The notes under the pieces are model-generated. The model made no database searches and was not told where the DNA came from. It saw only the letters and a program-made list of their open reading frames with translations. A stretch of DNA of 64,000 nt from Aquabacterium humicola (GTDB lineage: Bacteria > Pseudomonadota > Gammaproteobacteria > Burkholderiales > Burkholderiaceae_C): NCBI RefSeq assembly GCF_030167915.1, contig NZ_JARGNB010000003.1, positions 62,001 through 126,000 on the forward strand, read 5' to 3'. The position numbers and the translations under genes were made by a program. Each line of letters begins with the position of its first letter. Position 1 is the stretch's first letter. This document shows positions 25,350 to 33,900 of this stretch, piece by piece.

Positions 25350-27547
25350 GCCGCGGCATCGCCCGCGTCGACGACGCAGCGGAAGCCGATGCAGGCCGAG
25401 CGGTCCTTGCCCGGCGACATCAAGAGGTACTTGCCGTGCTGGTCCAGCCGTTGCGCCTGCGGGAAGTACCAGTGCGAGGTCTGCGGCAGGTAGCGGCTGC
25501 CGCCGCGCAGGATGGCGGCGCGGGTGTGCTCGTCCTCGTACTCGTCGGTCCATTGCCAGACGTTGCCGATCAGGTCCAGCACGCCGAACGGGCTGGCCCC
25601 TTGCGGGTGGGCGTCGACGTCGGCCGCCGGGCCGAGCACGCGCTCGCGCTGCGTCGGCGGCACGGCGCGCGGGTTCCACGCATTGCCCCAGGGGTAGAGG
25701 CGGCCGTCCGTGCCTTGCGCGGCGACCTGCCATTCCCATTCATGCGGCAGGCGCTTGCCGGCCCACGCGGCATAGGCGCGCGCGTCGTCCAGGCTCACCC
25801 AGGTCACCGGCTGCTTCGCGGTGCCCGGGGCCGGGGCGTCGTTGATCCAGTCGCGCAGGAAGTTGTGCGCGTCCTTCGGACGATAGGACGTCGCGCCGAC
25901 GAAGCGCTGGAACTGCGCGTTGGTCACCGGCGTGCGGTCGATGTGGAAGGCGGGCAGCGTGAGGCGGTGGCGGTGGAAGCGGCGGGCACTCGCCTCCCAC
26001 GGGTACTGCACGTCGACGCCGTCCCACTGCTGGCCTTCGATCTGAATGCCGTGCACGACGAAATCGAAGTCGCCGCCGGGGATCGTCACCATGCCCTCGG
26101 GCGCGGCGGCGACAGTCGCGGTGCGCGCGATCGGCACCTGGCGCTGCGGCAGCGAGCGCCAGGTGGTGGACAGCGACTGCAGCGGCGTGCGCGCGAGCCC
26201 GGCCATGCGGGCGAGGAAGGCGTCGAGGCCGTCGACGCCCGCCCCCGGCGCGATCGCCAGCACCGCGCCGTAGCCCTGCGCCTCGAGCGGGAAGCTGACG
26301 ACGTCGCGTGCGCCGTCGCGGCGTGGGGTCAGCTCGACGCCGTTCCACAGGTCGACATAACGCACACCGTCAGCGGCCGGCAGCGCCAGCTGCTCGCCGT
26401 CGATCGGCGACTCGCTGCGGTTGACCACGGTCCAGAGCGTCAACCCGTCGCCCGGGAAGCGGCTGGCGAACACGCTGCGCTGCAAGGTCGGGAAGTACGG
26501 CGCCCAGTCGGCGCTGACCACCAGCGCCGGGAATTGCCGGTAGATCGCCGCGATGCGCCGCAGCGTCTCGGCATCGCGCTCGACCAGCTGGTTCCACAGG
26601 CCCCAGACGTTCTCCCACGCGACATAACCGACGCCATTGAAGAAGCAGTACTGCAGGTCGTTCGTGCGCAGCCGGCCCCAGCGGTTCTCGACGTTGATCA
26701 TGTGGCGCGGTTCCAGCCACTTCCACTTGGCCACCGCGGGCACCAGGTCGGCGGGCACCTTCTTGCCCCAGCTCTGCACGTTCCAGATCAGCGCCTCCTC
26801 GGCCGACATCGTCGACTCCGGCTGCAGCACCACCGGGCAGCCCACCGCGTCGCAGGCGTCGTAGAAGGCGCGCGGCACGCCGTTGTAGGTGTCGCCGTTG
26901 AGGCCGTCGGCGCCGGTGGCCTTCACCACCTCGGCGATCGCGTGCCAGTCCTTCGCGCCCGTCGGCCGGGTGCCGTTGTCCCAGGGCTTGGTCGGCAGGA
27001 ATACGCGCACGCCGCGGCGGTGGAAGTCGGCGATCGCGCCCTTCAGGCCGGCGAGTCCGCCGGGCAGGTCGTGCGCGAGGTCGATCTGGTTGCGGTGATC
27101 GATGCCGATGTTCGGGTAGACGTACCAGATCAGCACGCTGTCGACGCCGCCATAACGCCGCTCCAGATCGTCCAGGTAGCGGTCGACGGTGTAGCGGCCT
27201 TCGACCGGGTCGTAGAAGTAGCGGTCCTCGACCATCATCTGCACGTGCACGAAGTTGGCTTGGGCCCACTGCAGCTCGGGCCGCCGGTAGGCCGCGTCGT
27301 CCCAGCCGATGCGGATCAGGTGCTCCTCGCGCCATTCGCGCAGGCCCTGGAGCCAGTCGGCCGACGCGGCGTTGACGTCGATCTGCCAGTGGCCGATCTC
27401 GGCGAAGGGCCAGCCGGGTGCCTTGCCCGGCGTCGGCAGGTAGCGGCCGGTGGTGACGTGCGAGAACTTGACGTTCGTGGTGTGGCCGGTGCCGGGCGCG
27501 AAGGCCAGGGCATCGCTGATGGCGTCGGACGGGTCGTGGTCGCTCAT
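25346..27547 (-). CDS. Glycosidase-like barrel fused to a SUMF1/FGE-type domain
   Basis: 733 residues; ATG at 27547 overlaps the kinase stop as ATGA. Residues 30-430 look like a glycosidase-type TIM barrel: VDSVLIWYVYPNIGIDHRN, RRGVRVFLPTKPWDNGTR, ATGADGLNGDTYNGVP and CPVVLQPESTMSAEEALIW, with several acidic residues at strand ends. Residues 490-730 are an FGE-sulfatase/SUMF1 domain (EGMVTIPGGDFDF, HIDRTPVTNAQFQRFVG, RLPHEWEWQVAAQG, LIGNVWQWTDEYEDEHTRA, ACIGFRC). There is no sulfatase in the window, so the SUMF1 part probably binds ligand or has another role. No signal peptide is seen. I know no characterised protein with this exact layout. Confidence 0.8.
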   Translation of the reverse strand: MSDHDPSDAISDALAFAPGTGHTTNVKFSHVTTGRYLPTPGKAPGWPFAEIGHWQIDVNAASADWLQGLREWREEHLIRIGWDDAAYRRPELQWAQANFVHVQMMVEDRYFYDPVEGRYTVDRYLDDLERRYGGVDSVLIWYVYPNIGIDHRNQIDLAHDLPGGLAGLKGAIADFHRRGVRVFLPTKPWDNGTRPTGAKDWHAIAEVVKATGADGLNGDTYNGVPRAFYDACDAVGCPVVLQPESTMSAEEALIWNVQSWGKKVPADLVPAVAKWKWLEPRHMINVENRWGRLRTNDLQYCFFNGVGYVAWENVWGLWNQLVERDAETLRRIAAIYRQFPALVVSADWAPYFPTLQRSVFASRFPGDGLTLWTVVNRSESPIDGEQLALPAADGVRYVDLWNGVELTPRRDGARDVVSFPLEAQGYGAVLAIAPGAGVDGLDAFLARMAGLARTPLQSLSTTWRSLPQRQVPIARTATVAAAPEGMVTIPGGDFDFVVHGIQIEGQQWDGVDVQYPWEASARRFHRHRLTLPAFHIDRTPVTNAQFQRFVGATSYRPKDAHNFLRDWINDAPAPGTAKQPVTWVSLDDARAYAAWAGKRLPHEWEWQVAAQGTDGRLYPWGNAWNPRAVPPTQRERVLGPAADVDAHPQGASPFGVLDLIGNVWQWTDEYEDEHTRAAILRGGSRYLPQTSHWYFPQAQRLDQHGKYLLMSPGKDRSACIGFRCVVDAGDAAA

Positions 27548-28461
27548 GGGGTCGGGGATTCAGGGCAGGGGGCCGCCAGCAGGGCATCGACCTCGCGCAC
27601 GGTGGGAATGCTGTCCTGTGCGCCGGGCCGGGTGCAGGCCAGCGCCGCGGCGGCACTGGCGCGGCGCAACGCATCGGCCAGGTCGTGGCCCTGGCTCAAT
27701 GCGGCGACCAGCACGCCGCAGAAGGTGTCGCCGGCCGCGGTGGTGTCGACCGGCTGCACCGCGAAGCCCGGCTGCCGGATGCGGTCGGTGGGCGTGCGGG
27801 CGATGCAGCCGCGTTCGCCGAGCGTGACGATGACGGTCGACACCGGCAGGCGCTGCAGGCGCTCGTCGAGCGGGCCGCTGTCGCCGGCCAGCGCAGCGAG
27901 CTCGCCTTCGTTGACGATCAGGATGTCGATCAGCGACAGCAGCTCGGCCGGCAGCGCCTGCGCCGGCGCCGCGTTCAGCACCACGCTGATGCCCGCGGCC
28001 CGCGCGGCCTGCGCATAGGCCATCACGGTCGGCAGCGGCGTCTCCAGCTGCATCAGCAGATGGCTGAACCCGGCCAGCGCCGGCAGGTGCCGCGGCTCGA
28101 GCCGGGCGTTCGCGCCGGGGGCCACGGTGATCGCGTTCTCGGCGTCGTCGGAGACACAGATGAACGCGGTGCCGGTCGGCGCGTCCACGCAGCGCACGGC
28201 GTCGAGCACCACGCCGGCGTCGCGCAGCGAGGCCTCGATCGATGCCGCGAAGGCATCGTCGCCGAAGGCCGCCAGCATCGTCGTCGGCGCGCCGCCGGCG
28301 CGGGCCGCCGCCACCGCCTGGTTCGCGCCCTTGCCGCCCGGGAAGGTGCGGAAGTCGCGGCCGAGCACGGTTTCGCCGGGCGCGGGAATGTGGGCCGCCC
28401 GCACGACGAAATCGAGGTTGGCGGAACCGGCGACGAGAAGGCGTTGGGAGGCGGAGGTCAT
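27544..28461 (-). CDS. PfkB-family sugar kinase, ribokinase-like
   Basis: 305 residues from the ATG at 28461, which gives the usual family N-terminus (RLLVAGSANLDFVV). An in-frame GTG at 28506 overlaps the upstream stop as GTGA and could instead be used, adding 15 residues. PfkB signatures are present: GGKGANQAVAAARAGG near the N-terminus and DTTAAGDTFCGVL with the catalytic Asp near the C-terminus. Ribokinases transfer phosphate from ATP to a pentose. In this operon it could phosphorylate the pentose released by GH127, but ribokinase-like enzymes have broad specificities. Confidence 0.9.
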   Translation of the reverse strand: MTSASQRLLVAGSANLDFVVRAAHIPAPGETVLGRDFRTFPGGKGANQAVAAARAGGAPTTMLAAFGDDAFAASIEASLRDAGVVLDAVRCVDAPTGTAFICVSDDAENAITVAPGANARLEPRHLPALAGFSHLLMQLETPLPTVMAYAQAARAAGISVVLNAAPAQALPAELLSLIDILIVNEGELAALAGDSGPLDERLQRLPVSTVIVTLGERGCIARTPTDRIRQPGFAVQPVDTTAAGDTFCGVLVAALSQGHDLADALRRASAAAALACTRPGAQDSIPTVREVDALLAAPCPESPTP

Positions 28462-28502
28462 CGGGCGAGTGTCCCGCGCGGCGCGCTGGCGCACCAGTCG
28501 GC

Positions 28503-29675
28503 TCACATCAGGCTTTGGTAGACGAGGTTCTGGAACGCCGCATACGGCCGCGGCAGGTCGTTCGGAACGCTGCGCGGCAGGTGCTGCATCAGCAGGATCG
28601 CGACGAGGCGCTCGGTGGGATCGATCGTGAACCAGGTCGTCGCCGAGCCGGTCCAGCCGAACATGCCGATCGAGCCGAGGCGGCCGTGCGCGGCCGGGTC
28701 GACCAGCACCGAGCCGCCGAGGCCGAAGCCGAGACCGGGGTTGTCGGGTATTGCCGGCGGGGGGAGCGTCGACAGGTGGTTTTGCATCATCAGCTCGACG
28801 GTCTTGCGCGCGAGCAGGCGCCGGCCCTCGTGCACGCCGCCGTCGAGCAGCATCTGCGCGAAGCGCGCGTAGTCGCCGGCAGTGGCGTACAGGCCACCGG
28901 CACCGCTGGCGTAGGGCTTCTGCATCGCACCGGCCGCGTGGCCCTCGTCGACACGCTGCAGCCGGCCGTCGGCGCCCATCGTCGTCAGCTCGACGACCCG
29001 GTGGCGCTGCGCCGGCGGCACCTCGAAGCCGGTGTCGGCCATGCGCAGCGGATCGAGAATGCGCTGCTGCACGAAGCGATCGAAAGACTGTCCCGACACG
29101 AGCTCGACGATGCGGCTCGCGAGCTCGGTGTTCACGCCGTCGTAGCCGAATCGCGTGCCGGGTTCGGCGGCCAGCGCCGTGCGCGCGACACGATCGGCAT
29201 GCTCGGCCAGGCTCGACGAGTCAGGTCCCGGCAGCAGTCCCGTGGTGTGCGTAAGCAGGTGGCGGATGGCGATCGGCCGCGCCGGCTTGCCGCCGCCATC
29301 CAGCGTGATCGATGCGAACGCCGGCAGGTAACGCGAAATCGGATCGTCCAGGCCGAGCCGGCCTTCTTCCATCAGCATCAGCACCGCTGCGCTGGCGATC
29401 GGCTTGCTCATCGAGCGGATGCGGAAGATCGCGTCCACGCCCATCGGCTTCTGCCGCGCCAGGTCCCGATGGCCGTGCGCGCGTCGGTGCAGCACGCGGC
29501 CTTCGCGCGCGATCAGCGCCACGGCGCCAAGGTAGCCGCCGGGCGCGGTGGTGCGGTCCAGGAACGCCGTCAGCCGCGCCAGCCGGTCGGGCGCGAGCCC
29601 TGCCGCCGGCTGGGTGCCTGCCAGCGCAGCCGTTCCCAGCAGCAGGCAGGCGAGCGCGAACCGGCGGTCGGGCAT
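28503..29675 (-). CDS. Secreted serine hydrolase, beta-lactamase/EstB fold
   Basis: 390 residues with an N-terminal signal peptide (ALACLLLGTAALAGTQPAAG). IRSMSKPIASA supplies the SxxK motif with the nucleophilic Ser and Lys near residue 90. FGYDGVNTELAS supplies the Tyr of the YxN-type motif, and GWTGSATTWF near the C-terminus stands where HxG/KTG is found. This pattern fits class C beta-lactamase-like esterases rather than true beta-lactamases. It would act in the periplasm. It begins nine bases after the TonB receptor stop, so it may remove an ester group from the compound brought in by that receptor. Confidence 0.85.
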   Translation of the reverse strand: MPDRRFALACLLLGTAALAGTQPAAGLAPDRLARLTAFLDRTTAPGGYLGAVALIAREGRVLHRRAHGHRDLARQKPMGVDAIFRIRSMSKPIASAAVLMLMEEGRLGLDDPISRYLPAFASITLDGGGKPARPIAIRHLLTHTTGLLPGPDSSSLAEHADRVARTALAAEPGTRFGYDGVNTELASRIVELVSGQSFDRFVQQRILDPLRMADTGFEVPPAQRHRVVELTTMGADGRLQRVDEGHAAGAMQKPYASGAGGLYATAGDYARFAQMLLDGGVHEGRRLLARKTVELMMQNHLSTLPPPAIPDNPGLGFGLGGSVLVDPAAHGRLGSIGMFGWTGSATTWFTIDPTERLVAILLMQHLPRSVPNDLPRPYAAFQNLVYQSLM

Positions 29676-29684
29676 CGGCTCAGG

Positions 29685-31832
29685 TCAGAAGGTCAGCGTG
29701 TGCGAGATCGAGACCACGCGGCCGCGGCCCGACCAGTAGTTGCGGAAGCCCGGCACCTGCGACCAGCTGAGGATGTAGTACTTGTCCGCCAGGTTCTCGA
29801 TGCCCAGCGTGAACTTGCCCCAGCGGCCGGTGTCCCAGTTCGCGCTGAAGTCGAACAGCGAGTAGCCGGTGGTGTGCTCCTCGTTCCCGCGGCCGACGTT
29901 GAGGTCGCGCGACAGCAGCTTGGTCATGCCCAGCGTCAGCTCCGCATTCGGGATCGGGCGCCAGTTGACGGTGGCGCCCACCTTGTCGGGGTTGATGTCG
30001 GTGGCGCCCATCTCGCGATCCAGCGGGCCGTTGCGCACGTACCAGGTCTTGCCGCGGATGCGCGAATACAGGCCGGTGAAGCGCCAGTCCTTCGTCGGCG
30101 TGAACTCGCCCGACAGCTCGACGCCCTTGATGTGCACCGGCGCGCGGTTCATCACGAAGTCGTTGGTCACCGGGTCGATGGTCAGCGACACGCCGAGGTC
30201 GGACTTCGAGTCGTAGTACGAGGCGCTGAACGAGCCCAGCTTGCCGCGCCAGCTGGCGCCGATCTCCTGGTTCTTCACGATGATGGCCTGCAGGTCGAGG
30301 ATGCCTTCGACCGACTGGCCCGGAACGCTGATGTTGCGCAGCGGGATGCCGACGTTGGGCAGCGTGAAGCCCTTGCCCGCCGAGACGAAGGCCGACCAGC
30401 CGCCCGGCAGCTTCAGCACCGCGCCGATGTTCGGCAGGTTCGCGGTGTAGTCCAGCGTGCCGCCTTCGACGAGCACGCGGTTGCGGAAGTAGGTGGTGCG
30501 GTAGGTGTCGACGTGCAGTTCGCCGTCCTCGCGGCGGATGCCGCCGGACAGGGTCAGCGGGCCGATCTCGTACGACAGCTGGCCGTAGGGCGCGACGCTC
30601 TTGTAGATCATCGGCGGCACCCACAGCCGGTCGGTCAGCGCGAGGCGCTGGTCGGCCTCGTCGCGTACCAGGTCGATGCCGGTGCGCAGCTCCAGCCCTT
30701 TCACGCCGGCGAGGTCGGGCTTGGACCACGCGGTACGCAGGCCCTGCTTCTTCGCGCGCACCTCGCTCTGGTCGATCAGCGTGCCCAGCGGCGCGATCAG
30801 CGGGTCCTGGCGGTCGGCGCCGTCCTCGGCCGGGTAGCGCATCGCCTGCTTCGCGGCGTAGGCGTTGATGCTCAGCGCGCCGCCGAAGAGGTTCAGGTGG
30901 TCGTACGAGACCTGCGCCTGCTGGAAGTCGTTGATCTCGGTCTTCGAGCCCAGCGGCCGGCCGGGGATCGAGACGTTCGGCAGGCCGCGTGCGCGGTCGC
31001 CGTCCACCAGGATGTAGTTGCCCTTGCCGGTGATCTTGAAGTCGGAGTACGAGGCCTGGATGCGCTGGTTGTTATCGGTGCCGAAGTTGACGCCGCCCTT
31101 GACGAAGACGTTGTTGGCACGCGAATCGGCGACCGAGCCGCTGGTATTCATGCCGATGCGGTTGCCGCGGCCGTCGTACGGGATGCCGCGGTCGACGTGC
31201 GACACGGCGGCCAGCAGGTCCCAGCGGTCTTCCTTGTGCGCGTAGTTGAAGCCGAGCTTCCAGCCGTCGGAGTCGTCCTTGAACTGCGTGGTGTAGCGGC
31301 TGACCAGCTGGAACTCGTCGCCGGTCTTGGTCGGCGTCTTCGAGATGTAGTTGATGATGCCGCCGGCCGCGCCGATGCCCTCGGAGGCCGACGGGCCGTT
31401 GATGACCTCGATGCGGCCGACCACGCCCATGTCGGTGAAGGTGGCGTTGCGCGTGCCTTCGCGCAGCGGCGAGCCTTGCGGCACGCCGTCGAACAGGCGC
31501 AGCGCGATGCGCCCGCGCAGGTTCTCGCCGGTATTGCTCATCGCCTGCGACGACTCCGAATAACCGGGCACCGAGCGCGCGAGCACCGCGGTGGCATCTT
31601 CGGTGATCGCCAGCGTGTGCGCCACTTCCTCCTTGCCGACGACGGTGATTGCGCCGGGGATCTTGTCGACGGCTTTCGCGGTGCGCGTGCCGGTCGTGAT
31701 CGTGACGGTCTGGACCTTGTCCTTGTCGTCCTTCTGCTCGGTGCCCGATGCGGTGGTCGAGGTCTGCGCATACGCCGCGTTCACCGCGGCGGCGAGCAGC
31801 AACGGGGTCAGCGTGGCCGGGAGTTGTCTCAT
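29685..31832 (-). CDS. TonB-dependent outer-membrane receptor
   Basis: 715 residues. Residues 1-22 form a signal peptide (LTPLLLAAAVNAAYA). The plug domain follows: VQTVTITTGTRTAK is a TonB-box-like start, and IPGAITVVGKEEV and VVGRIEVINGPSASEGIGAA are typical plug motifs. The rest is the beta barrel, ending in SISHTLTF with the C-terminal Phe needed for outer-membrane assembly. It is the first gene of the catabolic operon and is separated by 86 bases from a LysR gene on the same strand. It probably imports the glycosylated substrate of this operon, although siderophore uptake cannot be ruled out by sequence alone. Confidence 0.93.
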   Translation of the reverse strand: MRQLPATLTPLLLAAAVNAAYAQTSTTASGTEQKDDKDKVQTVTITTGTRTAKAVDKIPGAITVVGKEEVAHTLAITEDATAVLARSVPGYSESSQAMSNTGENLRGRIALRLFDGVPQGSPLREGTRNATFTDMGVVGRIEVINGPSASEGIGAAGGIINYISKTPTKTGDEFQLVSRYTTQFKDDSDGWKLGFNYAHKEDRWDLLAAVSHVDRGIPYDGRGNRIGMNTSGSVADSRANNVFVKGGVNFGTDNNQRIQASYSDFKITGKGNYILVDGDRARGLPNVSIPGRPLGSKTEINDFQQAQVSYDHLNLFGGALSINAYAAKQAMRYPAEDGADRQDPLIAPLGTLIDQSEVRAKKQGLRTAWSKPDLAGVKGLELRTGIDLVRDEADQRLALTDRLWVPPMIYKSVAPYGQLSYEIGPLTLSGGIRREDGELHVDTYRTTYFRNRVLVEGGTLDYTANLPNIGAVLKLPGGWSAFVSAGKGFTLPNVGIPLRNISVPGQSVEGILDLQAIIVKNQEIGASWRGKLGSFSASYYDSKSDLGVSLTIDPVTNDFVMNRAPVHIKGVELSGEFTPTKDWRFTGLYSRIRGKTWYVRNGPLDREMGATDINPDKVGATVNWRPIPNAELTLGMTKLLSRDLNVGRGNEEHTTGYSLFDFSANWDTGRWGKFTLGIENLADKYYILSWSQVPGFRNYWSGRGRVVSISHTLTF

Positions 31833-31918
31833 GTCTCGCGATTCGTTCTGGTGGAAGGCGAGGGCGAGTCTCGGGCAAGCCCCGGACCCGACAAATCACG
31901 GCCGGCTATGTTCAGCCG

Positions 31919-32881
31919 CTACTTTTTCTTGCTTGCCGAGCGGGGGCGGCGCGGCGGCTTCGATGCCGCCTTCGGAGCGGCCTTGGGGGCCTTCGCAACC
32001 GCAGGGGTCGCGGCCTTCGCCAGTGCCAGCGCCTCGTCGAGGAAGGCATTGACGAGGCGGATGCGCACCGTCGCACGCGACCACACGATGCCCATGCGGC
32101 GCGGCTCGAAGGGCATCGGCAGCGGGATGCGCACGAGCTTGAGGCCCTCCGGCCACGGGCGCGACCAGTCGGGCACCAGCGACACGCCCAGGCCCCGGTC
32201 GACCATCACCGCGATCGCATTCAGCGCATTGAGCTCGAAGCGTTCCTGGGGCGCGATGCCGGCCAGCTGCAGGTACTGCTCGGCGAGCCGGCCGCCCCAC
32301 TGCTGGCGGTCGAAGCGGATCAGCGGTTCGTTGGCCAGCAGCTCGTGCGGGTCGCGCCCGGCCATCGAGGCCGGCGCCAGCACCACCAGCGGCTCCTCGC
32401 GCAGCAGCAGCCAGTCGCAGGTCTTGGGCAGCGCGTAGGGCGCCTGCAGCACGATGGCCGCGTCGAGCTCGCCGCTTTCGACCGCGCGGTACAGCTCCGG
32501 CGAGAAACCGGGCTTGATGAAGACCTTGATGCGCGGGAAACGCTCGACCATGCGCGCCAGGATGTCCGGCAGCAGGCCGGTCAGCGCGTTGGTGCCGGCG
32601 CCCAACCGCAGTTCGCCGGCGGTGGCCTCGTCGTTGGCCAGCGCGCTCAGGTCGGCGACGTCGTGCAGCAGCGTGCGCGATCGTTCGAGGATGCGCGCGC
32701 CGGCCTCGGTGATGCTGACCGTGCGGCCCGCGCGCGCGAACAGCGGCGCGCCGATCTCGCGCTCGAGCGTGCGGATCTGCTGCGCGACGGCGGCCGGCGT
32801 GATGTTCAGCAGCCGCGCGGCCGCGGCCATCGAGCCCTGGTCGGCGACGGTGACGAAGGTGTGCAGGAACTGGGTGTCCAC
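31919..32881 (-). CDS. LysR-family regulator of the GH127 operon
   Basis: 320 residues from a GTG at 32881; no strong ribosome site is visible. Residues 1-60 are the winged helix (FLHTFVTVADQGSMAAAARL, then PAAVAQQIRTLEREIGAPLF). The effector-binding part follows, and the last 35 residues are a Lys/Ala/Pro-rich tail (AKAPKAAPKAASKPPRRPRS) that is unusual for LysR proteins and may add non-specific DNA binding. Its position directly before the TonB receptor suggests that it controls this operon. Confidence 0.88.
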   Translation of the reverse strand: MDTQFLHTFVTVADQGSMAAAARLLNITPAAVAQQIRTLEREIGAPLFARAGRTVSITEAGARILERSRTLLHDVADLSALANDEATAGELRLGAGTNALTGLLPDILARMVERFPRIKVFIKPGFSPELYRAVESGELDAAIVLQAPYALPKTCDWLLLREEPLVVLAPASMAGRDPHELLANEPLIRFDRQQWGGRLAEQYLQLAGIAPQERFELNALNAIAVMVDRGLGVSLVPDWSRPWPEGLKLVRIPLPMPFEPRRMGIVWSRATVRIRLVNAFLDEALALAKAATPAVAKAPKAAPKAASKPPRRPRSASKKK

Positions 32882-32909
32882 GCGGGGATGCTAGCCCGGC
32901 GTGGAAGAC

Positions 32910-33338
32910 TTACCCCAGCGACCGTCGCACGCGCAGGTCTTCGCGGCAGTCGTCGCGGACGGCCCGGTCCTTCTGCGCGCCGCAGCGTGCGGCCCCGTCG
33001 GAGACACCGCCGCCGTTGGCGCGGGCATCAGCCTCGCGGCGCGGCGTCTGCACCACCGTGCGCACCTCGGCGCCGGCCGTTCGTTCCAGCGGCACCGCCA
33101 CCTGCGGCAGCGCGGGGCGCTCGGGGCGCAGCGTGCCGGGCGCGGTGGCGCTGGCGCGTTTCTCGTCCGGCGTCAGCAGGCGCGGCTCCGGTTTGGCGGC
33201 CGGCGAAGGCGCCGGCGCCGAAGCGGCCGGGCGCACGATCACCGTCTGAGGGGTTTGCGCCGACAGCGGCAACGCTGCCAGCGACAGCAGCAGGGCCGGC
33301 AGGCACCGGCTGGCTCGTGACCATCGTGGCGTTTTCAT
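32910..33338 (-). CDS. Secreted hypothetical protein
   Basis: 142 residues from the ATG at 33338; the frame is open further upstream but with no better start. Residues 1-28 are a signal peptide ending LPLSAQ. The rest is low-complexity, rich in Pro, Ala and Arg (VIVRPAASAPAPSPAAKPEP), and ends with a charged region that holds two Cys (ARCGAQKDRAVRDDC). I recognise no domain. It probably sits in the periplasm. It ends 28 bases before the LysR gene on the same strand and is divergent from the lipase. Confidence 0.6.
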   Translation of the reverse strand: MKTPRWSRASRCLPALLLSLAALPLSAQTPQTVIVRPAASAPAPSPAAKPEPRLLTPDEKRASATAPGTLRPERPALPQVAVPLERTAGAEVRTVVQTPRREADARANGGGVSDGAARCGAQKDRAVRDDCREDLRVRRSLG

Positions 33339-33436
33339 GATGCTCACAGCCTGCGCGCGCAGGGGGCGGGCCTGTGTAGGACGAGGCGCTGTCGTCGTAT
33401 CGGTCGGCCGACGACGGCGGTCCGGTCGATGTGGAG

Positions 33437-33476
33437 GTACCGGAACGTACCAGCGCCGCTGGTACCAAGCCGTACC
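33437..33476. promoter_or_regulatory. Array of four GTACC repeats
   Basis: GTACC occurs at 33437, 33447, 33462 and 33472, giving spacings of 10, 15 and 10 bases. Two of the copies also form the near-perfect palindrome GTACCAGCGCCGCTGGTAC (33447-33465, 8-base arms). The array lies between a divergent secreted protein gene and the lipase gene. Helically phased repeats of this sort are typical of a multi-site operator. No regulator gene next to it is an obvious partner. Function is inferred from symmetry only. Confidence 0.45.
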
Positions 33477-33497
33477 CCCCCCCAAGATCGAAGGTCT

Positions 33498-33545
33498 GGA
33501 GAACCCTGGTTGCCTTGCAATTGGAGACCCAAACCAGGGTTCTCC
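33498..33545. promoter_or_regulatory. Perfect 14-base inverted repeat upstream of the lipase
   Basis: GGAGAACCCTGGTT (33498-33511) and AACCAGGGTTCTCC (33532-33545) are exact reverse complements around a 20-base centre. No T-run follows on either side, so it is not a standard intrinsic terminator. It may be an operator, an RNA hairpin in a long leader, or the trace of a mobile element. The remainder of the 560-base gap (33339-33900) shows no gene; frames there are Arg-rich shadows. Confidence 0.5.
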
Positions 33546-33900
33546 CGCAGCGCAGCAAAGTGAACGGTCGTACTAAATTTCGCACCGCGCCGGGCGGGCT
33601 ATCGTCCGATCGGTGCGGACCCCGGGGTGCTCCCGAAGCGCCGCCGGCGGTCGTCGCGTCGCAACGTTCGCGCCGCCGGCGACCGGCCTCCCCGCCGCGC
33701 ACCCGCGGTGGCTCTCGTGTCCAGATGGCCGCGGCCGCCGCGGTGGCTGTTCCCGTCGATGCCCTGGTTGCCAGGGTGCCCGGGATGGCCGCGTCCTGAT
33801 CGCGTTATCACGCTCAATCGTTGCCGTGCGCCGACCTCCGCTCTGCCGGGGTGCCGCGTGCGCGCGGCTGCCTGCACCCATTGTTTTCGGAGTGTTCGAG

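Noticed and set aside
25346-26100. Formylglycine-generating enzyme serving a local sulfatase
   Set aside because: The SUMF1 fold is clear, but no sulfatase gene is present in the window and the domain is fused to a barrel, so this role is not supported.
28242-32438. 1398-residue open frame on the plus strand
   Set aside because: It is the antisense shadow of the serine hydrolase, TonB receptor and LysR genes, all of which have clear family motifs.
33613-33900. N-terminal extension of the lipase
   Set aside because: The extension is Arg/Ala-rich and precedes a good ATG with ribosome site and a clear signal peptide at 33901.
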